A DNA stretch of 5,459 nt from Candidatus Kaiserbacteria bacterium (GTDB taxonomy: Bacteria; Patescibacteria; Paceibacteria; UBA9973; UBA2100), in assembly GCA_002401495.1 (NCBI GenBank), contig NVTG01000101.1, positions 1 through 5,459 of the forward strand. The letters are read 5' to 3'. Position numbers and translations under genes: made by a program. The notes beneath the pieces are model-generated. The model did not search any database, was not told where the DNA came from, and was given only the letters and a program-made list of their open reading frames with translations. This document shows, in pieces, positions 1 through 5,459 of the stretch. The first letter of the stretch is position 1. The number at the start of each line of letters is the position of its first letter.

Positions 1-682
1 TTTCTGAAACAGGCGAGAAAGTTTCTTTATCTTCTCTCCATCGAATAAATATTTCTTTATTAGTTTTCTTAAATGCTTTTCTGTATTTATAATTTGCACT
101 ATTTTGTTGATTGTAATCTATAGATTTCCAGTTACCACGAGACATATTTGTTTCACATACACCAATATATTTTCGAAGAGGAGTTATAAAACATTTTCGA
201 ATGTGCGATGGTGCAAGATTCATAGACAATGAAAAATTATAAACAATATCAAATTCTTTATCCAATGTGCTTTTTTCTCTTGGAAACCATTTGGCTGCAA
301 AAGACACTGGAATGTTTTTTAACATGTGTTCTCTGTCTATCACTATTGCTGCTATATACATATCTATTACTTCTTGTTGGACAGGTGTGCCTGCTAATTC
401 CCACAAATCTTTCCAACAGCCAAAATATGGAATACGATTTAGATGTTTAATTAATATTTGATTGTGGTGTCGAGCCATATAATTTATAACCCAATAAAAC
501 TGCTTCCGAATGCCTTTGCCTCCTCGACAATCACGTAGAAAGAATAAAATTTCAAATGTTGTTTTTTTATTTACAATCCAACTTTTTTTGAATCTTTCCA
601 ATGTATCTTCCTTAGTTGATAATCTATCAACATTTAAAAAGGATTGAAGATATTGCAATTCTTCGAATGTAATTGTATTCAT
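1..682 (-). CDS. DUF2828 / TROVE-like protein, N-terminal part (cut by window edge)
   Basis: Reading the minus strand from the ATG at 682 gives 227 residues without a stop up to the window edge, so the gene continues outside the window. The start is supported because the next in-frame codons upstream run into stops at the end of the preceding gene. Visible motifs fit the DUF2828 family: LRDCRGGKGIR (residues 49-59), IPYFGCWKDLW (84-94), AAKWFPRE (129-136), PLRKYIGVCETNMS (168-181) and SANYKYRKAF (195-204). Family knowledge: DUF2828 proteins occur in plants and giant viruses, including Mimivirus. They resemble the TROVE (Ro60) alpha-helical repeat domain followed by a von Willebrand A domain, and that second domain would lie off the window here. 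An RNA-binding role is inferred from the Ro60 resemblance only. No signal peptide or membrane segment is seen. It lies 14 bases behind the nuclease gene, so co-expression is plausible. Confidence 0.75.
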   Translation of the reverse strand, partial: MNTITFEELQYLQSFLNVDRLSTKEDTLERFKKSWIVNKKTTFEILFFLRDCRGGKGIRKQFYWVINYMARHHNQILIKHLNRIPYFGCWKDLWELAGTPVQQEVIDMYIAAIVIDREHMLKNIPVSFAAKWFPREKSTLDKEFDIVYNFSLSMNLAPSHIRKCFITPLRKYIGVCETNMSRGNWKSIDYNQQNSANYKYRKAFKKTNKEIFIRWREDKETFSPVSE

Positions 683-696
683 TCCAATGTATATTA

Positions 697-2616
697 CTAC
701 TCATCAAGATATTTTCTCAAAAAATTTACAATTTCGAAAATAACTTTGCAATCGATTTCGTTGTAATCTTCTACTTCGTGGATGATGTCATATTCTTTCA
801 AGGATTTGTTCGATGTGTGAAATTTGTCATCGCATTTCCATGCAGCGACAGATGCACCAATTCCATCGACATAACTATTTGTCCACTCTGTTTCAATAAA
901 ATTCCATTTTTTAAATGCACGAGCAATTTCTTTTAGTTTAAAATTGTAAGCAGATTTGATTGTAAATGGTTCTTTGACAAAAACATTGTGCATATCAACC
1001 CATCTGATATTTAAATTTCTTAGTCCTCGATGCTGTGTTTTTGCACGTTCTAAATGATATTGTTCTGCCGTGCTCCAATGGAAAATACGTGGATTCTTAC
1101 TTCTTTTTTCCATAAAAGTTAACCATTCGGAAATAATTTTGTATTCTTCAGATGGAATAAGACGATCAGCAATAAAATTTTTGAAATCCCATTTCTTGGT
1201 CTCGGAGTTTCGGAATCCACATCCAATCATCCAGATCATATTTGTTCCATTTTTTTTGGGAAATTGCGAAAAATCATCATTGATATTACTAACTGTTTCG
1301 AAATCAACATACATATCATTTTTTGTTTCTTCTGTTTGCCAATTGTTAATATTATTTGAAATTACATCGGCAGACAATTCTTGACGTTGTGTAACAATAA
1401 AATTATTCATAGGATTGTTTCTATCGATAATAGTTGAAATAACATTTTGAGTGTTTCTATTGACATCTAAATCTTCAATAGAAACATCGTGAAGACGATA
1501 CTTACCAAAACCATGAGCAATATTGCGATTGCGAACACCACATCTCCAAACTCTTGTGATTTCATCGATTTCATCTGCAATTTTCTTTTTTGCATAATGA
1601 AATGGAAAATCTTCTGAATTTGACATATTTGGATAGAGTTCTTTGACAGATGGAAGATTTTCGTGTCGTCTTGATACTGGTGTCCATCTGTGTCCATAAG
1701 TTCGTAGACGTCTAATCCATTCAATAGCACCTTGTGCTTTTTCAATATAATTACTATCTGCACCATAATAATCAATGTGCCCCAACTTGTCAAAAGCATC
1801 ATCAGATGAAGATTCTTGTTTCAGAGAATTTGAATTGTATTTCCAACCGCGGCCAAGAATATAGGCTTCAGGTGGAACAATACCCTGTGCTTGCCCCAAT
1901 GCTTCATTGTAAATTGCCAATTGTGTTTTGTATGCAGGTGTACTTGAATATTCTTGAACACGATCATTTGAAATACAAAGACGCATTGTACAATATTTGA
2001 TGTCAACAATTCGATAATGCCAATCATTTGAAAAGTTACATCCTACATTTGTTTCTGTTTTATCAATTGGATTTGTATGTACCAAATTTTCAAGGAAATC
2101 GGATCGCACAATTAAATCTGGACTCCCCATCGTATAATTTCTATTGTTATGAAGAACACCTTGATAGATGATCGGAACACCCCGTTTCATTGCATTGAGT
2201 GTTTCATGGTATCGGGAAATCGAACATGAATCCGTATGACCTTGGCCAACTGTTTCAACGTGGTACCCGTGTTTCGAGATAATTGCTTTAATTATTTCTT
2301 GTTCGAATGCTTCTCCTTTTTCCATAATAAATTTACTAAAATTAAATTCGGTTTTTTCTTGTTCATCGCGACAATATCCATTTTTTTCTCCGTATATTTC
2401 CAACCAGTCAAGAATTGTATCCTGAAGAGCATAATTTCTTGTAGTGCTTGCAGAAACCCATTTGCTTGCAGATGATAAATCATAAACACTCTGCTCTGTA
2501 GCAATTTTGAATCGTTTTTTTGTTTCATTTGTGAAAACAATCAAGTTTCGTCTTTTTGTATTCACTCCTAAATCTATCTTTTTACCATTGCGCAAAAGTC
2601 TCGTCCCGATGTTCAT
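697..2616 (-). CDS. Two-domain nuclease: PD-(D/E)XK (RecB/Cas4-like) plus YprB/TM0106-type RNase H-like exonuclease
   Basis: From the ATG at 2616 the product is 639 residues. The frame stays open upstream to a TTG at 2667, which would add 17 residues; ATG is preferred for a eukaryotic virus. The N-terminal half shows PD-(D/E)XK signatures: FE at 104-105, GSPDL with D167, VDIK with D205 and K207, and the RecB-type QxxxY motif (Q232, Y236). The C-terminal part from about residue 435 has an RNase H-like fold pattern: YVDFE (D438, E440), FHWSTAEQYHLE (about 512-523), WVDMHNVF (D541), YNFKLKEIARAF, and a final YNEIDC (D622). This layout matches the predicted RecB-nuclease family TM0106 with a YprB-like ribonuclease H domain (RNase_H_2), here without a helicase domain. 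It probably degrades or trims DNA or RNA; substrate and polarity cannot be read from sequence. Both catalytic sets look intact. It is divergent from the reductase gene and is the leading gene of a tight pair with the DUF2828 gene. Confidence 0.85.
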   Translation of the reverse strand: MNIGTRLLRNGKKIDLGVNTKRRNLIVFTNETKKRFKIATEQSVYDLSSASKWVSASTTRNYALQDTILDWLEIYGEKNGYCRDEQEKTEFNFSKFIMEKGEAFEQEIIKAIISKHGYHVETVGQGHTDSCSISRYHETLNAMKRGVPIIYQGVLHNNRNYTMGSPDLIVRSDFLENLVHTNPIDKTETNVGCNFSNDWHYRIVDIKYCTMRLCISNDRVQEYSSTPAYKTQLAIYNEALGQAQGIVPPEAYILGRGWKYNSNSLKQESSSDDAFDKLGHIDYYGADSNYIEKAQGAIEWIRRLRTYGHRWTPVSRRHENLPSVKELYPNMSNSEDFPFHYAKKKIADEIDEITRVWRCGVRNRNIAHGFGKYRLHDVSIEDLDVNRNTQNVISTIIDRNNPMNNFIVTQRQELSADVISNNINNWQTEETKNDMYVDFETVSNINDDFSQFPKKNGTNMIWMIGCGFRNSETKKWDFKNFIADRLIPSEEYKIISEWLTFMEKRSKNPRIFHWSTAEQYHLERAKTQHRGLRNLNIRWVDMHNVFVKEPFTIKSAYNFKLKEIARAFKKWNFIETEWTNSYVDGIGASVAAWKCDDKFHTSNKSLKEYDIIHEVEDYNEIDCKVIFEIVNFLRKYLDE

Positions 2617-2714
2617 TTTCCTTGCATTTACTGCATGTGTATCTTTAAACCAAGTAATAGGCTTCAACTGTTTGATATTGCTTACTTAAAGAAAAAACAA
2701 ACGATACAATAAAG
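2617..2714. promoter_or_regulatory. Divergent intergenic region between nuclease and reductase genes
   Basis: These 98 bases between the two opposite ATGs must hold the start signals of both genes if each is transcribed from its own promoter. The part next to the reductase is A-rich (2688-2714). I do not see the AAAATTGA early promoter of mimiviruses on either strand. If the nuclease starts at the TTG at 2667, the true intergenic space is only 47 bases. The role as promoter is inferred from gene orientation only. Confidence 0.4.
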
Positions 2715-2720
2715 ATGTCT
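2708..2720 (+). promoter_or_regulatory. Start context AATAAAGATGTCT of the reductase gene
   Basis: The 13 bases spanning the start codon are identical to those at 4814-4826 of the next plus-strand gene. The shared part upstream of the ATG (AATAAAG) may be a translation-start context or part of a late promoter. The function is inferred; only the identity is observed. Confidence 0.3.
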
Positions 2721-4775
2721 GCAGACAAAATCGAACCTCTCCTTCGTGAAAATCCACGACGTTATACAACCTTTCCAATTCAATGGCCAGATATTTGGGA
2801 ATCATATAAAAAACAATTCAGTTGTTTCTGGAAAGCCGAAGATATTAAATTTGGTCAAGATTTGAATGATTGGAAAAATAATCTAACAGAACATGAGCGT
2901 CATTTTCTCAAATATGTTTTAGCATTTTTTGCAGCCAGCGATGGAATTGTCAATGAAAATATCATTATGAATTTTGCAAGTGAAGTACAAGCAACCGAAG
3001 CACAATATTTTTATATTTTTCAGGGTATGATGGAAAATGTCCATTGTGTGCAAAAAAATACATTGATCCTAACAGATAAAGGACACCTAAGAATCAAAGA
3101 TTTGAAAGATGAATATGTAAATGTGTGGAACGGTGAACAATTCAGTCAAGTATGTGTAAAAAAAACAGGAGATGATGATCATCTTCTGAAAATCAAATTA
3201 TCAAATGGGATGGAATTGGAATGTACAGAAAAACATAAATGGATTGTTCAAGACGGAGATCCACGCAAAAATTCAACAAAAAAGGTATTTACAAAGGATT
3301 TGAAAATCGGAGACAGACTTGTCAAATTTGAAACACCCATTGTAGATTATAATGAAGCAGAAGAATTTCCATTTCCATATACACACGGATTCTTTTGCGG
3401 AGACGACGGATTATACAACTATGGCGATCCTTGTGTGGTTTTACATGGAGAAAAAACAAAATTGATTTCTCATCTTGATATTTCGAATTTGATATATAAT
3501 CCCACAAAACAAAATTCAATCACTGTTCAATTTCCAATACAATTAGAAAACAAATTTGTTGTTCCAATTAATTATTCTACATGTTCGAAACTTCGTTGGC
3601 TTGAAGGATATTGCGATGCAGATGGTTGTATTGGATATGGACCAAAAGGACAAGAAACGATTCAAATTGTATCAACAAATAATGATTTTTTGAAACAGGT
3701 TCAATTAATGATTCAAACTCTTGGAATTCAAACAAAAATATCTTCAGCACAGAACCAAAAAACATGTTTGTTACCAGATGGAGAAGGTGGAAGAAAGGAA
3801 TATCCTTGCCAATTATCTTGGTGTTTAAGTATTACAACATTGGGGATTCAAAAACTTTCAAGAATTGGTTTTAGTCCGAATCGTCTTCAAATCTTAAACA
3901 ATGTATCTGCAAAAAATGCAATTGTATTTGTCACCATCGAAGAAATTATAGATGAAAACAAATACGAAGAAACATATTGTTTTAACGAACCACTGAAACA
4001 TCAAGGTGTATTTAATGGAATTCTCACAGGGCAATCGGAAGTATATTCTTTGATGCTAAATACATATATCGAAGATGAAAAAGAACGAGATACACTTTTC
4101 AGAGCAATCGAAACAATTCCAATTATCGAAGAAAAGGCAAAATGGGCTTTGGAATGGATTGGTTCAACAAATAATGATTTCACCGATAACAAATTGATTC
4201 AAAAAACAATTCAGCACCTGAAACAACACGGAGACAAACAATCGTTGGAATTGGTCAAAGAACTGAATTACAAAAAACCTCTTTTTGCACAACGTCTTTT
4301 AGCATTTGCTGCCATCGAGGGTGTTATGTTTTCTGGAAGTTTTGCAGCCATTTTCTGGTTAAAATCACGCAATCTAATGAAAGGACTTACAGAATCCAAT
4401 GAATATATTGCACGCGATGAAGGTCTTCATGTGAATTTCGCAATTCAACTATATAATCTTCTTGAAAACAAATTAACCGACAAAGAAGTTCATCTGATTT
4501 TCAAAGAGGCTGCTGATCTCGAAAAGAAATTTATCTGCGAGGCTCTCCCATGGAATCTGGAACGTATGAATGCAAAATTGATGTCACAATATATCGAATA
4601 TGTAACAGATTTTCACTTGGACAATTTAGGGCATTCAAAAATTTATAATGTTAAAAATCCATTTGGTTTCATGGAACTGATCTCCATGCCAACAAAAACT
4701 AATTTCTTTGAAGGAGAAAACACACAATATAAATTAAGCAGCAATGAAGAAATTAACCTGGATGTTGATTTTTAA
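2715..4775 (+). CDS. Ribonucleoside-diphosphate reductase small subunit (class Ia R2) with intein
   Basis: The 686-residue precursor contains 110 residues of N-extein, a 330-residue intein (111-440) and 246 residues of C-extein; the spliced R2 would be 356 residues. R2 makes the di-iron tyrosyl radical that the large subunit uses to reduce NDPs to dNDPs. All six metal ligands are visible (precursor numbering): D76 in AASDGIVNEN, E107 and H110 in MMENVH, E535 in AAIEGVMFSGSF, E569 and H572 in RDEGLH. The radical tyrosine is Y444 (SEVYS). Radical-transfer residues also match mouse R2: W28 in DIWESYKK, D568, and Y672 near the C-terminus. The C-terminus LDVDF fits the eukaryotic tail that docks on R1. 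This is a complete eukaryotic-type R2, typical of large DNA viruses. The ATG start gives the expected N-terminus. The large subunit gene is not in the window. Confidence 0.97.
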   Translation: MSADKIEPLLRENPRRYTTFPIQWPDIWESYKKQFSCFWKAEDIKFGQDLNDWKNNLTEHERHFLKYVLAFFAASDGIVNENIIMNFASEVQATEAQYFYIFQGMMENVHCVQKNTLILTDKGHLRIKDLKDEYVNVWNGEQFSQVCVKKTGDDDHLLKIKLSNGMELECTEKHKWIVQDGDPRKNSTKKVFTKDLKIGDRLVKFETPIVDYNEAEEFPFPYTHGFFCGDDGLYNYGDPCVVLHGEKTKLISHLDISNLIYNPTKQNSITVQFPIQLENKFVVPINYSTCSKLRWLEGYCDADGCIGYGPKGQETIQIVSTNNDFLKQVQLMIQTLGIQTKISSAQNQKTCLLPDGEGGRKEYPCQLSWCLSITTLGIQKLSRIGFSPNRLQILNNVSAKNAIVFVTIEEIIDENKYEETYCFNEPLKHQGVFNGILTGQSEVYSLMLNTYIEDEKERDTLFRAIETIPIIEEKAKWALEWIGSTNNDFTDNKLIQKTIQHLKQHGDKQSLELVKELNYKKPLFAQRLLAFAAIEGVMFSGSFAAIFWLKSRNLMKGLTESNEYIARDEGLHVNFAIQLYNLLENKLTDKEVHLIFKEAADLEKKFICEALPWNLERMNAKLMSQYIEYVTDFHLDNLGHSKIYNVKNPFGFMELISMPTKTNFFEGENTQYKLSSNEEINLDVDF
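3045..4034 (+). mobile_element. Intein with LAGLIDADG homing endonuclease, inserted in R2
   Basis: The R2 alignment is broken exactly after H110 and resumes at S441. The insert starts with Cys (CVQKNTLILTDKG, block A), has a block B with T171 and H174 (ECTEKHKWIV), a KDLKIGDRL segment, two dodecapeptide motifs HGFFCGDDG (224-232) and LEGYCDADG (296-304), and block F/G YCFNEPLKHQGVFNGILTGQ (421-440). D231 and D303 sit at the catalytic aspartate positions of the two LAGLIDADG helices, so the endonuclease looks intact. The +1 residue is the native R2 serine. The insert ends Gly-Gln rather than the usual His-Asn. The C-terminal Gln has a precedent in the Chilo iridescent virus reductase intein. 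The open frame throughout and conserved splicing blocks suggest an active, mobile element; splicing itself is inferred. Confidence 0.95.
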
Positions 4776-4799
4776 AGTTTCGTTCTCCGAACTTTTTTT
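4774..4799 (+). terminator. Hairpin plus T-run at the 3' end of the reductase gene
   Basis: The arms AAAGTTTCG (4774-4782) and CGAACTTT (4788-4795) can pair over eight base pairs with one bulged T and a five-base loop, followed by more T residues to 4799. The 5' arm overlaps the last two bases of the TAA stop codon. Mimivirus transcripts are known to end at hairpins, so this may mark the mRNA 3' end. The stem is shorter than most of those, which keeps confidence low. Confidence 0.45.
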
Positions 4800-4813
4800 A
4801 AATCTTGACAAAT

Positions 4814-4826
4814 AATAAAGATGTCT
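4814..4826 (+). promoter_or_regulatory. Start context AATAAAGATGTCT of the small plus-strand gene
   Basis: This is an exact copy of the 13 bases around the reductase start codon (2708-2720). It supports the ATG at 4821 as a real start. Whether AATAAAG is a promoter or translation element is not known. Confidence 0.3.
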
Positions 4827-5036
4827 CTTGATAAAATCATTCTTCAATTGGGGGTTATCGCAAATGTCCCAGAGCATGGTCGTCTACGAAGAGATGCATG
4901 TGGTGGAATTTCAATCGAGGAATCTTCGTCTTTTCAACCCGTAATACGGTCATATAACCGCGATTCTAGAAAAAAACAACAGACGACATCAGTGCACTTG
5001 TTGATGCTACTTTTGAAAAAACAGATGATCTTATGA
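4821..5036 (+). CDS. Unknown small protein, N-terminal frame of a frameshifted gene
   Basis: I do not recognise the family. This frame codes for 71 residues, but only the first 52 (MSLDKIILQL through SYNRDSRKK) look like real protein. After the seven-A run at 4970-4976 the remaining 19 residues are a leucine- and lysine-rich tail unlike the rest. In the -1 frame the sequence continues as TTDDISALVDATFEKTDDLM and runs on to 5290. Read as one gene with a -1 shift, the product is about 156 residues, soluble, with a likely helical C-terminal half. The start at 4821 shares its context with the reductase gene and lies 45 bases behind that gene's stop. Possible explanations are programmed frameshifting, a real disabling mutation, or one A lost in sequencing. 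Confidence 0.6.
   Translation: MSLDKIILQLGVIANVPEHGRLRRDACGGISIEESSSFQPVIRSYNRDSRKKQQTTSVHLLMLLLKKQMIL
4970..4976 (+). other. Seven-A run, slippery site or sequencing-error site
   Basis: In the reading frame from 4821 the run reads A-AAA-AAA, the X-XXY-YYZ form that allows -1 ribosomal slippage. A TAG in the -1 frame at 4967-4969 lies directly upstream, so that frame is open only from here on. The upstream frame ends with TGA at 5034-5036, so the shift must occur between these points. A weak stem (CAACA 4977-4981 with TGTTG 4999-5003) follows, with no spacer. One extra A would also restore a single frame. Confidence 0.5.
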
Positions 5037-5290
5037 ACAGTGTTTATGTTTCAGTAGAATACGATTTAAAACCAAATGAAGAAAAAGAAAAACATAAAGT
5101 CTTAGATAATCTTTCTCGTCTTGAAATTGGACTAAAAAATAGTTTGTGCGGATTGGAAAATCTCAAAATAACATATACAAATGACAAAACAACAAGTCTT
5201 CAAATTTCACTGTTTTATGATAAAATTGTAAAAAAGGTTAAAGAAATTAAACATTTTTGTTCTTCGCGTGAAATTATCAACACAAATTAA
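5033..5290 (+). CDS. Unknown small protein, C-terminal frame of the frameshifted gene
   Basis: From the ATG at 5033 this frame codes for 85 residues starting MNSVYVSVEYDLKPNEEKEK, rich in Lys, Glu and Leu, with no membrane segment and no recognised motif. The frame is open back to 4970, just after a TAG at 4967-4969. The residues before the ATG (TTDDISALVDATFEKTDDL) continue smoothly from the N-terminal piece. It is therefore more likely the second half of one gene of about 156 residues than an independent gene. If it is independent, its ATG overlaps the last bases of the upstream frame (ATGA-like coupling). Its TAA stop overlaps the stop of the convergent minus-strand gene. Confidence 0.6.
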   Translation: MNSVYVSVEYDLKPNEEKEKHKVLDNLSRLEIGLKNSLCGLENLKITYTNDKTTSLQISLFYDKIVKKVKEIKHFCSSREIINTN

Positions 5291-5459
5291 GTTTCGGGAC
5301 AAAATGCAACTTCAAGAGAAAAACAGATTGGTTTCTCGGTTTCAACTGGTGTTTTGTAAAATTGCGCACATGGTACGTCCATAAACCATTTCATCATATA
5401 GAAAAAATCTCCTTCTTCGATTCCTGGAATCCGATCGGTCATAATAGTTACATTGTAGT
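5287..5459 (-). CDS. Unknown protein, C-terminal end (cut by window edge)
   Basis: The minus strand is open from the window edge to a TAA at 5287-5289, giving the last 56 residues of a protein. They include VTIMTDRIPGIEEGDFF, YMMKWFMDVPCAQFY and end SLEVAFCPET. The composition is protein-like, and the other two minus-strand frames are closed by stops in this stretch. I do not recognise the family, and no catalytic motif is visible. It converges on the small plus-strand gene, and the two stop codons overlap in one TTAA. The start lies outside the window. Confidence 0.65.
   Translation of the reverse strand, partial: YNVTIMTDRIPGIEEGDFFYMMKWFMDVPCAQFYKTPVETEKPICFSLEVAFCPET

Noticed and set aside
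229..461. Plus-strand open frames opposite the DUF2828 gene
   Set aside because: They run antisense to a gene with clear family motifs, and their translations are low-complexity and hydrophobic, as expected for shadows.
673..2540. Several short open frames on both strands inside the nuclease gene
   Set aside because: The nuclease frame has conserved motifs over its whole length. The others show no motifs and odd composition.
2668..2714. Mimivirus early promoter AAAATTGA in the divergent region
   Set aside because: The motif is not present there on either strand.
3045..4034. Group I intron in the reductase gene instead of an intein
   Set aside because: The insert is in frame with both exteins and has protein-splicing blocks at both ends, so it is translated with the host protein.
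3322..4192. Minus-strand open frames opposite the reductase and intein
   Set aside because: The plus-strand frame is unambiguous, and nothing recognisable is encoded on the other strand.
4977..5003. Stem stimulating frameshifting after the A run
   Set aside because: Only five pairs with a 17-base loop and no spacer; too weak to list as a structure on its own.

Overview
The window looks like a piece of a eukaryote-infecting large DNA virus genome (Nucleocytoviricota, probably mimivirus- or algal-virus-related). The reasons are: clearly AT-rich sequence, intron-free genes packed on both strands with very short gaps, a eukaryotic-type class Ia ribonucleotide reductase small subunit, an intein in that gene, and a DUF2828-type protein (a family known from plants and giant viruses). 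No tRNA, rRNA or CRISPR array is visible. The taxonomic assignment is inference; no sequence search was possible.

Layout. Positions 1-682 (minus strand) hold the N-terminal 227 residues of a DUF2828/TROVE-like protein, cut by the window edge. Only 14 bases upstream, also on the minus strand, is a large two-domain nuclease (697-2616, or to 2667 if a TTG start is used). It has a RecB/Cas4-like PD-(D/E)XK nuclease domain in its N-terminal half and a YprB/TM0106-type RNase H-like exonuclease domain at its C-terminus. A short divergent intergenic region separates it from the plus-strand gene for the ribonucleotide reductase small subunit (2715-4775). That gene carries an in-frame 330-residue intein with a LAGLIDADG homing endonuclease. 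A small hairpin with a T-run overlaps the reductase stop codon. Next on the plus strand is a small gene of unknown function (4821-5290) that is open only if the ribosome shifts by -1, or if one A is missing from the sequence, at a run of seven A residues. It converges on the C-terminal end of another unknown minus-strand gene (5287-5459 and beyond); the two stop codons share a TTAA.

How the genes may work together. The reductase supplies dNTPs for viral DNA replication in the cytoplasm. Its activity depends on excision of the intein, which sits between a metal-ligand histidine and the radical tyrosine. The two minus-strand genes are close enough to be co-expressed, and together suggest a nucleic-acid-processing pair: a double nuclease plus a Ro60-like RNA-binding protein. 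That pairing is the most likely candidate for an undescribed system here, but its function is speculative.
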